This document shows positions 1 through 9,577 of a DNA stretch of 64,000 bases, piece by piece. The notes below the pieces were generated by a model. The model saw only the letters and a list, made by a program, of their open reading frames with translations, was not told the origin of the DNA and searched no databases. How positions within the stretch are numbered: the first letter of the stretch is position 1; each line of letters starts with the position of its first letter. The DNA is from Chitinophagaceae bacterium (GTDB lineage: Bacteria > Bacteroidota > Bacteroidia > Chitinophagales > Chitinophagaceae), in contig JADKKA010000018.1 of the NCBI GenBank assembly GCA_016720745.1, positions 496,001 to 560,000 of the forward strand, read 5' to 3'. The position numbers and the translations under genes are program-made.

Positions 1-1
1 A

Positions 2-1009
2 CAATACCAGTTTGGTAATAGTTTTTATCAGGTTCAGCGCCCGGTTGGTTATGATGCCAATATTAAGTGGGAAGAAACCAAGACAATCAACCTCGGTATT
101 GATTTTGGATTCCTGAATGGAAGGATCAGCGGTTCCTTGGATTATTATAACAAAGAAACCATCGACCTGCTGAGCTTTATTGATGTTCCGGCAGGAACCA
201 ATTTCACCAACCGGATCTTTACCAATGTTGGGGATATGAATAATAAGGGTATTGAGTTCACCCTGAATACGAATATCATCCGCAAAACCAAACTGACCTG
301 GGATGCTGGTTTCAATATAACTTATAATAAAAATGAAGTAACCAGACTGACGAAAGTTGATGATCCTACCTTTATTGGAGTAGCCACCGGCGGTATCTCT
401 GGTGGTGTGGGAAATACTATCCAGATCCATTCAGTAGGGTATCGCCCCAGTTCCTTCTTTGTGCTGCAGCAGGTATATACTGACCAGAAAAAACCAATTG
501 AAGGTTTATATGTTGACAGGAATAAAGATGGCGTGATCAATAACCTGGACTATTATCGTTACAAATCTCCGGAGCCTACGATAGTACTGGGCTTTAACAC
601 AGCGGTTTCATACGAAAAATGGAATTTCTCAACGGTGTTAAGGGCCAATTTTGGAAACTATATGTATAATAACATCTTCTCCGGAAATGGTGTGTTCCAG
701 CCTGGTTCTCAATCATTCCTGAACAATGTTCACCGTAACTACCAGGAAACCGGATTTGGTACCTACCAGTATTTCTCTGACTATTATGTAGAAAATGCCT
801 CCTTCCTCCGGATGGACAACTTTACCGTTTCTTATGATTTCGGGAAAGTATTTAATAACAAAGCCAACCTTAGGGTTACCGGAAACGTTCAGAATGTGTT
901 CGTGACATCGAAGTATCGCGGACTGGATCCTGAAATTGCCGGAGGTATCGACAATAATTTTTATCCCAGACCGAGGATTTTCTCACTGGGCGCTAACCTG
1001 GAATTATAA
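2..1009 (+). CDS. SusC/RagA-family TonB-dependent outer-membrane transporter, C-terminal part
   Basis: The reading frame is open from the first bases of the window, so the start lies outside it. About 335 residues are visible. They show the alternating aromatic beta-strands of a TonB-dependent barrel and the phrase IKWEETKTINLGIDFGFLNG, typical of the late barrel of SusC proteins. The chain ends in a strand with a C-terminal aliphatic pair (LGANLEL), as usual for outer-membrane barrels. SusC imports oligosaccharides across the outer membrane together with the SusD lipoprotein encoded 37 bases downstream. The GH53 and GH2 genes that follow suggest beta-1,4-galactan or arabinogalactan fragments as substrate (inference). 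Confidence 0.95.
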   Translation, partial: QYQFGNSFYQVQRPVGYDANIKWEETKTINLGIDFGFLNGRISGSLDYYNKETIDLLSFIDVPAGTNFTNRIFTNVGDMNNKGIEFTLNTNIIRKTKLTWDAGFNITYNKNEVTRLTKVDDPTFIGVATGGISGGVGNTIQIHSVGYRPSSFFVLQQVYTDQKKPIEGLYVDRNKDGVINNLDYYRYKSPEPTIVLGFNTAVSYEKWNFSTVLRANFGNYMYNNIFSGNGVFQPGSQSFLNNVHRNYQETGFGTYQYFSDYYVENASFLRMDNFTVSYDFGKVFNNKANLRVTGNVQNVFVTSKYRGLDPEIAGGIDNNFYPRPRIFSLGANLEL

Positions 1010-1046
1010 TCAATAACTGAAATAATTATCAATAAAAGCTTGCACA

Positions 1047-2636
1047 ATGAGAAGTCAATTAATTAAAATAACAGGAATGATTGCTGCAGCAGCACTGTTC
1101 CTGGCTTCCTGTACCAAGGATCTTGACAGGCAGCCGAAGTATGGAAATACTGCCGCTTCCTTATATGTGAACCTGGCAGGATATAAATCTGTGATGGCCA
1201 AAGTGTATGCAGGCCTCACCCTGACTGGTAATAACGGTCCCGACGGATCCGGTGATATCTCCGGTATCGATGAAGGATTCTCCAGTTATATCCGCCAATA
1301 CTGGTCAGCCCAGGAATTGTCTACCGACGAAGCCGTGATTGGATGGAATGATGCCACCATCAAGGACTTTCATCACATGACCTGGAGCCCTGCCGATGTA
1401 TTTATCAGGGCCTTATACAGTCGTATTTATTTTCAGATCACATTGGCCAACGAGTTTATCCGCGAAAGTGATGCCTCCAAAGTAAGTGATAGAGGTATCA
1501 GCGGTGCCGATGCCACCGAGATTGCTTACATGCATGCTGAAGCCAGGTTCCTGAGAGCCCTCAGCTATTACCATGCGATGGACCTGTTTGGCAATGTACC
1601 TTTTGTAACGGAAGATGATAATGTAGGCGCTTTTCTGCCGAATCAAATCACCCGGACCAATCTGTTCAATTATATTGAATCAGAACTGAAAGCAATTGAA
1701 ACAGAACTGAAAGATGCCCGTACGAATGAATATGGCCGTGCTGATAAAGCAGCAGCCTGGGCATTATTATCCCGTTTGTATCTGAATGCACAGGTGTATA
1801 CCGGTACTGCAAAGTATTCCGAGTGTATTACTTATTGTAATAAAATCACGGCTATCCCCGGATATGCTCTGATCAATAACTATCGCAACCTGTTCCTGGC
1901 GGACAATAACACTACTTCCGGGTCAGAATTCATCTTCGCTGTTAACTTCGATGGAAATAAAGCCCGTACCTGGGGCGGTACCACTTTCCTGGTACATGCA
2001 CCAATCGTAGGTTCCATGCAGGCAGGCGATCATGGTGTTGACTTTGGCTGGGGTGGTGTAAGAACCACCAAACAGATTGTTCAGAAATTTTCCGGCCCTG
2101 TGGGTGATTCAAGACAAAATTTCTATACCAGCGGACAGAATCTGGAGATCAATGATATTTCCAGTGCCAATGACGGATACGGAATTATCAAATTCAGGAA
2201 TAAAACATCTACCGGCGGTAATGGATCCAACCCTACCTGGGTGGATACTGATTTCCCCTTCTTCCGTCTGGCAGAAATCTACCTGAACTATGCTGAGGCC
2301 GTGGTAAGAGGCGGTTCCGGCGGAAGCAGTGCAACTGCACTTACTTATATCAATAATCTCCGTCAAAGAGCTTATGGTAATGCCAGCGGCAATATTGTTT
2401 CCGGTGACCTGACACTTCCTTTCCTGATTGATGAAAGAGCCAAAGAATTACATTGGGAAGCTGTTCGCAGAACCGACCTGATTCGTTTTGGTCTGTTTAC
2501 AGAAGGTACCTACCTCTGGGCCTGGAAAGGAAATACACTGAACGGACAGGCCGTTGGGGCACATCGTAAACTGTATCCCATTCCTTCTGCTGACCTCGTG
2601 GCCAATCCTAACCTGAGACAGAATGATGGCTACTAA
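1047..2636 (+). CDS. SusD/RagB-family nutrient-binding outer-membrane lipoprotein
   Basis: 529 residues with a signal peptide ending in a lipobox (LASC, residues about 18-21), so it is a lipid-anchored surface protein. The helical TPR-like SusD fold is supported by the motif HAEARFLRALSYYHAMDLFGNVPF (residues about 163-186) and the C-terminal ERAKELHWEAVRRTDLIRFG, a hallmark of the family. SusD acts as the lid and glycan receptor on the SusC transporter. The gene directly follows SusC and precedes a SusE-like gene, so the three are presumably one transcript. Length fits the family. Confidence 0.95.
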   Translation: MRSQLIKITGMIAAAALFLASCTKDLDRQPKYGNTAASLYVNLAGYKSVMAKVYAGLTLTGNNGPDGSGDISGIDEGFSSYIRQYWSAQELSTDEAVIGWNDATIKDFHHMTWSPADVFIRALYSRIYFQITLANEFIRESDASKVSDRGISGADATEIAYMHAEARFLRALSYYHAMDLFGNVPFVTEDDNVGAFLPNQITRTNLFNYIESELKAIETELKDARTNEYGRADKAAAWALLSRLYLNAQVYTGTAKYSECITYCNKITAIPGYALINNYRNLFLADNNTTSGSEFIFAVNFDGNKARTWGGTTFLVHAPIVGSMQAGDHGVDFGWGGVRTTKQIVQKFSGPVGDSRQNFYTSGQNLEINDISSANDGYGIIKFRNKTSTGGNGSNPTWVDTDFPFFRLAEIYLNYAEAVVRGGSGGSSATALTYINNLRQRAYGNASGNIVSGDLTLPFLIDERAKELHWEAVRRTDLIRFGLFTEGTYLWAWKGNTLNGQAVGAHRKLYPIPSADLVANPNLRQNDGY

Positions 2637-2675
2637 TTAATACTGTTAACTAAATAATTAATTAAACTAACGATT

Positions 2676-3752
2676 ATGAAAGCTATATTAAAAAACCTGC
2701 TGTTGCTGACGGTTGTTGCCACAACTGTTATCTCCTGCAATAAAGACGTGGAGAGAACAGTTTTGAAGCCAGGCGGGGACAATCAGCTTACAGTAACTTC
2801 CGCTACCCTGGTACTGTTGCAGGCCAATGCGGCTAATGTTGCTACTGTTTTCGGCTGGGGAAAGGCTGATTTCGGTTATGATGCCGCCATCACGTACACG
2901 ATTCAGCTTTGCAAAGGAGGAACCAATTTCGCTTCCAGTGCCACCACAACGGAAGTAGCGATGGGTACTGCCGTTTCCAAATCATTTACTGTGAAGGAAT
3001 TCAATGATAAAATGCAGGAAATCATTGGTGATGGAGTGGCTACGCCCATTCAGGTCAGAGTAAAAGCTAGTGTCGGATCCAATGTAAATCCGATCTATTC
3101 CAATGTGTTAACCATGACCGTTACCTCTTATCTTGATATTGTAACTTATACCTTCCCCGATGCCATGAACGTGGCAGGAAACTACCAGGGCTGGAGCCCC
3201 GGTTCAGCTCCGCAAGTGGTGAAAACCCGCAATGGCGGATTCGGTGGATACGAAGGCTATATTATTTTCAATAACGCCTCTCCCGAGTTTAAACTGGTTA
3301 AAGGAAATGACTGGCCGTTTGGAGATTATGGCAATGCTGGTGGTGGCAATCTGCAAAATGGCGGACCCAACCTGACACTGCCTTCCGGTGGTGCAGGAGT
3401 TGCCGGACTGTATAGAATCAGAGCGAATACCACTGATATGACCTGGAGCTTTGACAAGATTAATACCTGGGGAATTATTGGTAATGCAACAGCCGGTGAT
3501 TGGGGTGCCAGTACACCCATGACCTTAGATGCGGCTACCGGAAACTGGACCATTACAACCAACCTTACCGTTGGTGAAATGAAATTCAGGGCTAATGACG
3601 CCTGGTCAATTGATTTTGGCGACAATGCACCTGCTGATGGAAAACCTGAGTATGGTGGAGCCAATATTGCAGTTACACAAGCTGGTAATTATACCATTAC
3701 CCTGAATATCGGAAGGGGTGGTAACTATTCTTATAAACTCAGAAGAAACTAA
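2676..3752 (+). CDS. SusE/SusF-like surface glycan-binding lipoprotein
   Basis: 358 residues with a lipobox (VISCNKD, Cys about 21). An N-terminal SusE-type domain (about 25-155) is followed by two tandem beta-sandwich modules. The first begins near AMNVAGNYQGWSPG (about 165) and the second near WGIIGNATAGDWGAS (about 265). The repeated Trp-rich pattern matches the starch-binding modules of SusE/SusF, although the neighbouring enzymes point to galactan as ligand here (inference). It is third in the SusC-SusD operon and is followed by a hairpin terminator. Confidence 0.88.
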   Translation: MKAILKNLLLLTVVATTVISCNKDVERTVLKPGGDNQLTVTSATLVLLQANAANVATVFGWGKADFGYDAAITYTIQLCKGGTNFASSATTTEVAMGTAVSKSFTVKEFNDKMQEIIGDGVATPIQVRVKASVGSNVNPIYSNVLTMTVTSYLDIVTYTFPDAMNVAGNYQGWSPGSAPQVVKTRNGGFGGYEGYIIFNNASPEFKLVKGNDWPFGDYGNAGGGNLQNGGPNLTLPSGGAGVAGLYRIRANTTDMTWSFDKINTWGIIGNATAGDWGASTPMTLDAATGNWTITTNLTVGEMKFRANDAWSIDFGDNAPADGKPEYGGANIAVTQAGNYTITLNIGRGGNYSYKLRRN

Positions 3753-3777
3753 AGTAGCAGTTAGTTCATCAATAGGA

Positions 3778-3814
3778 AGCGGTTATCAAGTAAATTGATG
3801 ACCGCTTTTTTTAT
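3778..3814 (+). terminator. Rho-independent terminator after the SusCDE genes
   Basis: An inverted repeat (AGCGGTTATCAA ... TTGATGACCGCT) with a five to six base loop is followed directly by a run of T. It lies 25 bases past the SusE stop. A TATTTTTG box matching the Bacteroidota -7 consensus overlaps its end at 3812-3819. That could start a separate transcript for the GH53 genes, but I see no well-spaced -33 element. Confidence 0.75.
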
Positions 3815-3844
3815 TTTTGCAGAGCAACTTTTAAATCAATCATT

Positions 3845-4885
3845 ATGTTCAGCCGGTTTGCATTTCTCTTGTCAGCCTTCATTGTAATGGCTTGTGGAAA
3901 ATCCGGAACAGGTAATGGTGGTGGTGGCAATAACGGAGGCAATCCGCCTCCGCTTCACGCCGGTTTTGCCAAAGGAGCCGATATCAGCTGGCTGACTGAG
4001 ATGGAAGCTTCCGGCAAACTTTTCTACAACAGCAGCGGCACCCCCAAAGAATGTACGCAGCTCATGAAAGACCTCGGCATGAATGCCATCCGGCTCCGTG
4101 TTTGGGTGGATCCCGCCGGCGGATGGAACAATAGTGCCGATGTGGTGACTAAAGCTGTTCGGGCAAAAAACCTGGGTCTGCGTATCATGATCGATTTTCA
4201 TTACAGTGATACCTGGGCTGATCCCGGACAACAAACCAAACCGGCAGCATGGGCAGCATTAGACCTGGCTGGTTTACAAACCGCCGTTTACAATCATACC
4301 TTTTCGGTTCTTACCGCATTAAAAACAGCAGGGGTAACACCCGAATGGGTACAGGTAGGGAACGAAACCAATGATGGGATGCTCTGGCCCACCGGTAAAG
4401 CCTCCGTGAATATGGCCAATTATGCCTTACTGGTAAATAAAGGGTATGATGCGGTGAAAGCAGTGGATCCAATCATTCAGGTAATTGTTCATATTTCCAA
4501 CGGACAGGATAATTCCCTTTTTCGCTGGAACCTGGATGGGTTAAAGAACAATGGAGGTAAATGGGATATCATCGGGATGTCACTGTACCCCGATCCCGCG
4601 AACTGGGCCAGTCAGAATACCCAGTGCTTGTCCAATATCAATGATATGATTGCCCGTTACAATACACCCGTGATGATTTGCGAAGTAGGTATGAGCTGGG
4701 ATCAATCCGCTGCCTGCCAATCTTTTTTAGCTGATCTCATCAGTAAAGTCAATAGCGTATCCGGCAACAAAGGCCTGGGAGTTTTTTACTGGGAACCCCA
4801 GAGCTATGGCAACTGGAAAGGGTACAGCAAGGGTGCTTTTGATAACAGCGGAAAACCTACTACTGCTTTGAGTGCGTTCAACTAA
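3845..4885 (+). CDS. GH53 endo-beta-1,4-galactanase lipoprotein
   Basis: 346 residues. A lipoprotein signal ends in VMACGK, followed by a Gly/Asn-rich tether (about 20-35), so it is probably displayed on the cell surface. The catalytic (beta/alpha)8 domain has the GH53 signatures GADISWL, FHYSDTWADPGQQ, VQVGNETNDG with acid/base Glu174, and VMICEVGMSW with nucleophile Glu280. It hydrolyses internal beta-1,4-galactosyl bonds of arabinogalactan or pectic galactan. It sits between the SusCDE genes and a GH2-GH53 fusion gene 36 bases downstream, which marks a galactan-utilisation locus. Confidence 0.94.
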   Translation: MFSRFAFLLSAFIVMACGKSGTGNGGGGNNGGNPPPLHAGFAKGADISWLTEMEASGKLFYNSSGTPKECTQLMKDLGMNAIRLRVWVDPAGGWNNSADVVTKAVRAKNLGLRIMIDFHYSDTWADPGQQTKPAAWAALDLAGLQTAVYNHTFSVLTALKTAGVTPEWVQVGNETNDGMLWPTGKASVNMANYALLVNKGYDAVKAVDPIIQVIVHISNGQDNSLFRWNLDGLKNNGGKWDIIGMSLYPDPANWASQNTQCLSNINDMIARYNTPVMICEVGMSWDQSAACQSFLADLISKVNSVSGNKGLGVFYWEPQSYGNWKGYSKGAFDNSGKPTTALSAFN

Positions 4886-4921
4886 TCAGTAGCTTTATGG
4901 GTATTTAAAATATCCCCGCAC

Positions 4922-7900
4922 ATGCTGAATAAATGCTTCCTGACTGCAGCCTGCTGCTGTTGCTTTTTGCTGTCATTTTCCCAACGCCAGCAGATTAATT
5001 TCGACAAGAACTGGCGTTTTCATTTTGGGCATACGGCCAATGCAGAAAAGGATTTCAACTATACCATCAGTACCATTTTTTCAAAATCAGGAGCCGCTCC
5101 CAAAACAGCGATCGATCCAAAATTTGATGACAGCAAATGGCGTCAACTTAATCTTCCGCACGACTGGGCCGTGGAACTTCCTTTTGCATACAAAGATAAT
5201 TTTGATGTGATGGTGCACGGGTATAAACCTGTGGGAGGTTTATTTCCTGAAACCAGTATCGGCTGGTATCGTAAACATTTTACTATTTCAGCAAAGGATT
5301 CCGGACAAAGATTTCAGTTACAGTTTGACGGGGTATTCCGCAATGCCAGTTTCTGGTTAAATGGCTTTTATCTGGGAAACAACCTGAGTGGCTATACCGG
5401 GGAATCCTATGATGTGACCGACTATATCCATTTCAATAAAAACAATGTATTGGTGGTTAGAGTGGATGCCAGCCAGTATGAAGGATGGTTTTATGAAGGT
5501 GCCGGTATTTACCGTCATGTATGGCTGAATCAATATGATAACCTGCATATTGACCGGAATGCGGTTTTTGTTTACAGCAAGAGTGATGAAAAAGTATCCA
5601 GTGTATTTATTGAAACCCTGGTGATCAATCAGGGCCTTGCTATGTCCCGTTGTACCGTGCAAACCTATATCACTGACAGGGATGGAAAAAAACTGGTGCA
5701 GGTAAAAGAACAAGCCCTGCAATTACCACCCAACGGTTCAGCGATAGTCAAACAATCAATGGCCATTGGAGGCGCGCGTCGCTGGTCTGTTGATGACCCG
5801 TATTTGTACAGGGTAGTTTCTGTAGTTAAACAGAATGGAAAAGTAGTGGATAGTACCAAACAAAGATTTGGCATCCGTGAGATTGAAATCAAACCCAATG
5901 GCGTATTTCTGAATGGGCGGCATATCAAATTACTGGGTGTGAATAATCACCAGGATCACGCCGGTGTCGGCAGTGCCCTTCCGGATTATTTGCAGTATTA
6001 CCGGATCCGCTTATTGAAAAACATGGGAGTGAATGCCTATCGCACCAGTCATAACCCACCCACACCCGAATTACTGGATGCCTGTGACAGTCTGGGAATG
6101 CTGGTAATGGATGAACAAAGATTGCTGAACAGTAGTCCGGAATACATGAGCCAGTTTGAACGCATGATCAAAAGAGACAGAAGCCGGGCCAGTGTTTTTA
6201 TATGGTCCATTGGAAATGAAGAAGGCTGGATCCATACCAATAGTAATGGTAAACGAATTGCACAAACATTGATTGCCAAACAAAAAGAACTGGATCCCAC
6301 CCGTACCTGTACCTATGCTGCTGATGTGGCCAATGTATTCAACGGAGTGAATGAAGTGATACCGGTTAGAAGTTTTAATTACCGGCAATATGCGGTAGCA
6401 GATTATCACCGGGATCATCCCAATCAACCCATCATTGGAACAGAGATGGGGAGTACTATTACCACCAGGGGCATTCTTGAAAAAGATACCATCAAAGCTT
6501 ATGTACCTGACCAGGATATCACCGCACCCTGGTGGGCCAGTACAGCAGAAACCTGGTGGCAACTGGCCGCCACCAACGATTACTGGCTGGGTGGTTTTGT
6601 ATGGACCGGTTTCGATTACAGAGGAGAACCCACGCCTTATGAATGGCCCAATATCAATTCGCATTTCGGACTAATGGATATGTGTGGATTCCCCAAGAAC
6701 ATCTATTACTATTACCAGAGCTGGTGGACCGATAAAGATGTTTTGCATATTTCCCCGCACTGGAATCACCGGGAAAAAGCACCGGGCTGGAATAAACCGG
6801 TTGGTGATTCAATTGATGTTTGGGTGAATTCGAATGCTGATAATGTTGAATTATTCCTCAATGGTAAAAGCAAGGGCAAAAAAGAAATGCCCCGTAACGG
6901 GCACCTGAAATGGGCCATTACTTATGAACCAGGGAAACTGGAAGCGATTGCTTATAAGAATGGGAAAAAGCTGACAGAGAAAATAGAGACAACAGGACTA
7001 CCGGTAGAAGTGGTGGTGACACCGTATAAAACCACATTGCTGGCAGATGGGAAAGATGCCACCGTATTAAATATAACCGTACTGGACCGGGAAGGCCGTG
7101 AAGTACCGGATGCAGATAACCTGATCGAATTCAAATTAAAAGGACCCGGAAAAATTATTGGGGTGGGGAACGGAGATCCCAGTAGTCATGAACCCGATCA
7201 ATGTGCCGATGGTGCCTGGCAAAGACGATTATTCAGCGGAAAATGTCAGGTGATCATTCAGGCGGGAGAAAGTACCGGGATGATGAAATTTGAAGCCAAA
7301 GCAAAGGGATTATGGAGTGGGGGTACCGATATCCAAACTATTGCACCGGAATCAGTCCTGGTAAAAAGTACAGAACAACAGTTTAAGGTTCCGATGCAAA
7401 TTCAAAAAAAGGAAGCCGATCAGATGATTGGTGCGGATATTTCTTTTTTACCCGAACTGGAAGCGAAAGGAATGAAATTCTCTGATAAGGGGGTAGAAAA
7501 AGATGCGATCCGTATCCTCAAAGATCATGGCTTCAATTATGTGCGTTTGCGGGTATTCAATGATCCTTCCCGCGATAGTGGTTATTCTCCCGGAAAAGGA
7601 TTCTGCGATCTGGCAAATACCAGGAAAATGGCGAAGCGGGTAAAGGAAGCCGGTATGAAACTCCTGCTCGATTTTCATTACAGTGATTACTGGGCCGATC
7701 CCGGAAAACAATACAAACCGGCTGCCTGGAAGGGTTTATCTTTTGAGGAACTGAAGAAAGCACTGCATGATTATACAAAAGATGTGGTTCAGCAATTAAA
7801 AGACCAGGGCACCACACCGGATATGGTGCAGGTAGGCAATGAAATCAATCATGGTATTGTGTGGCCGGAAGGAAATGTGGCCAATTTCGACGAATTGGCA

Positions 7901-8329
7901 CAATTGATTACTGCAGGAACAGCTGCTGTAAAATCAGTGGATCCTTCCATTACCATGATGCTGCATGTGGCATTGGGCGGTCAAAATGATGAATCCGTTT
8001 TCTTTATTGATAATATGCTGGCAAGAGGAGTGTACTTTGATGTGATTGGTCAGTCCTATTATCCCAAATGGCACGGCACCCTGGATGATCTGCGGGATAA
8101 CCTGGATGATCTGGCCAGAAGGTATAACCGGGATATTTATGTCGTAGAGTATTCGCACCGAAAGGCGGAAGTCAATAAAATCGCATTTGAAGTCCGTAAT
8201 GGCCTGGGCAAAGGGACCTGTATCTGGGAACCGCTGAGTACCTGGGAAAAAATATTCGATGAGCAGGGTCGCAGTAATGAACTCCTTGGGCAATACGATG
8301 AGATCAGTAAAAGATTCCTGAAGCACTAA
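4922..8329 (+). CDS. GH2 beta-galactosidase fused to a GH53 galactanase domain
   Basis: 1135 residues with an N-terminal secretion signal. Residues about 25-810 form a GH2 enzyme: jelly-roll sugar-binding domain, Ig-like domain, TIM barrel with acid/base Glu433 in SIGNEEGW and nucleophile Glu508 in IIGTEMGS, then Ig-like domains of the type that follow many Bacteroidota GH2 barrels. Residues about 835-1135 are a complete second catalytic domain of family GH53 (GADISFLPELEAKG, FHYSDYWADPGKQ, VQVGNEINHG with Glu974, VVEYSH with Glu1076). One chain could therefore cut galactan internally and release galactose from the fragments (inference). There is no frameshift and both catalytic pairs are intact. 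The GH53 half is related to, but clearly diverged from, the preceding stand-alone GH53. Confidence 0.93.
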   Translation: MLNKCFLTAACCCCFLLSFSQRQQINFDKNWRFHFGHTANAEKDFNYTISTIFSKSGAAPKTAIDPKFDDSKWRQLNLPHDWAVELPFAYKDNFDVMVHGYKPVGGLFPETSIGWYRKHFTISAKDSGQRFQLQFDGVFRNASFWLNGFYLGNNLSGYTGESYDVTDYIHFNKNNVLVVRVDASQYEGWFYEGAGIYRHVWLNQYDNLHIDRNAVFVYSKSDEKVSSVFIETLVINQGLAMSRCTVQTYITDRDGKKLVQVKEQALQLPPNGSAIVKQSMAIGGARRWSVDDPYLYRVVSVVKQNGKVVDSTKQRFGIREIEIKPNGVFLNGRHIKLLGVNNHQDHAGVGSALPDYLQYYRIRLLKNMGVNAYRTSHNPPTPELLDACDSLGMLVMDEQRLLNSSPEYMSQFERMIKRDRSRASVFIWSIGNEEGWIHTNSNGKRIAQTLIAKQKELDPTRTCTYAADVANVFNGVNEVIPVRSFNYRQYAVADYHRDHPNQPIIGTEMGSTITTRGILEKDTIKAYVPDQDITAPWWASTAETWWQLAATNDYWLGGFVWTGFDYRGEPTPYEWPNINSHFGLMDMCGFPKNIYYYYQSWWTDKDVLHISPHWNHREKAPGWNKPVGDSIDVWVNSNADNVELFLNGKSKGKKEMPRNGHLKWAITYEPGKLEAIAYKNGKKLTEKIETTGLPVEVVVTPYKTTLLADGKDATVLNITVLDREGREVPDADNLIEFKLKGPGKIIGVGNGDPSSHEPDQCADGAWQRRLFSGKCQVIIQAGESTGMMKFEAKAKGLWSGGTDIQTIAPESVLVKSTEQQFKVPMQIQKKEADQMIGADISFLPELEAKGMKFSDKGVEKDAIRILKDHGFNYVRLRVFNDPSRDSGYSPGKGFCDLANTRKMAKRVKEAGMKLLLDFHYSDYWADPGKQYKPAAWKGLSFEELKKALHDYTKDVVQQLKDQGTTPDMVQVGNEINHGIVWPEGNVANFDELAQLITAGTAAVKSVDPSITMMLHVALGGQNDESVFFIDNMLARGVYFDVIGQSYYPKWHGTLDDLRDNLDDLARRYNRDIYVVEYSHRKAEVNKIAFEVRNGLGKGTCIWEPLSTWEKIFDEQGRSNELLGQYDEISKRFLKH

Positions 8330-8356
8330 GTATTGTCAGCAATTTTTCGGATTTAA

Positions 8357-9499
8357 TCAGTCTGACTGTTTAAATGTACCCGGATTAAAGCTGCGCCAGC
8401 TATGCCAGAATTCCTGGTAAGCGGGCAAGGGAGTCAGGTTATAATTAGTGTCGATGCCATGTCCGTTGAGGGTAAAATGCTTCTTGCCCAACAGCAGGGT
8501 GTCATTCCTTAAAATCGGTTTTTCAATACCTGTTATGGAAAAGGCAAAGAAACTTTGTTGATCTGAAGCCAGCAAAACCATCAATGAAGTATTATGGAGG
8601 GTATCATAAATGATCCTCTCTTTTTTCAATCGGTTCCAGTCATACGCTTTTCGTTTTTCACCGGCTTTTACTCCGATGACCCAGGATTTTTCTTTCCAGG
8701 ACAAACTGTCGGTTCCGGTAAGTGCATTTTTACGCTGCCCGTTTTCAAAATGCATTGTACTATCGTAGGAGCTGATAAATCCAGGATCCGGTTGCATGAT
8801 TTTTGAATCGGGATACAGTAGCAACCATTGCGCAAGCGTGATTTGATGACTTAGAATTTCAGGCAAATGTTGTCCTTTAAGTTTTCCACTTACCGCTTCA
8901 CCGGTTGCCTGCCTCCACCAGCTTTTGGTGCTTTCATCTTCCAGCATCGCATTGTAGTGGTCCATCCCTACCAGGCGGAACTTTTCTTTTTTTCCATTCA
9001 CCACCGGTTCAAAAACCCTTCCGGTACGGCATACAGTACAGTAAGTAACCAGAATATTTTTTCCTCCAACAGTATCCTGAATATGGTGATGGTAACCGAT
9101 CAGTTGAATGGGGTATGCACTGGCTTTGCCATTGATGTACACGCCAATTACGAGGCGTTGCAGATTGATGTTATTATTGGCAGCACCGGTAAATACCAAA
9201 TTCCGGGGTTGTTTGAACATGGCATCTGCTGCCATTTTGAAATTGGTCATATAAATCAAAGCCGCCAGTAATAACAATGGGATAACGGGTACCCATTTTC
9301 TTTTCCACTTGCTCCGGAAAAGGCCCAGTAAGATCAGTAAGCCAAATAAGCTCCTGAATATCCAGCGCCATTTATATAAAAAATACGCAATGTCAATGCT
9401 GTTCATCCGCTGGCTGCCAGGCATGGGCATGATGAAAAAAACATTGGCTAATTCAAAAATGAATAACCCGGTCAGGCCGATCCAGAAATATTTTTTCAT
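8357..9499 (-). CDS. DUF3179 domain membrane protein
   Basis: 380 residues from the ATG at 9499 (MKKYFWIGLTG). A longer reading adds ten residues without signal character. Three hydrophobic segments lie in the first about 110 residues. The soluble remainder carries the DUF3179 core VTYCTVCRTGRVF with a CxxC pair (about 175-178), then GMDHYNAMLEDEST. The biochemical role of DUF3179 is not known to me. The CxxC suggests a metal or redox site (inference). The gene converges with the GH2-GH53 gene and is probably not part of that locus. Confidence 0.85.
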   Translation of the reverse strand: MKKYFWIGLTGLFIFELANVFFIMPMPGSQRMNSIDIAYFLYKWRWIFRSLFGLLILLGLFRSKWKRKWVPVIPLLLLAALIYMTNFKMAADAMFKQPRNLVFTGAANNNINLQRLVIGVYINGKASAYPIQLIGYHHHIQDTVGGKNILVTYCTVCRTGRVFEPVVNGKKEKFRLVGMDHYNAMLEDESTKSWWRQATGEAVSGKLKGQHLPEILSHQITLAQWLLLYPDSKIMQPDPGFISSYDSTMHFENGQRKNALTGTDSLSWKEKSWVIGVKAGEKRKAYDWNRLKKERIIYDTLHNTSLMVLLASDQQSFFAFSITGIEKPILRNDTLLLGKKHFTLNGHGIDTNYNLTPLPAYQEFWHSWRSFNPGTFKQSD

Positions 9500-9577
9500 A
9501 TAATAGCTTAAATGGTTAAGAGTATCCAACAGCCGTTTAAGGCGTTAAGGATGAGCGGTCTTGATGCTTTGTTCTTT

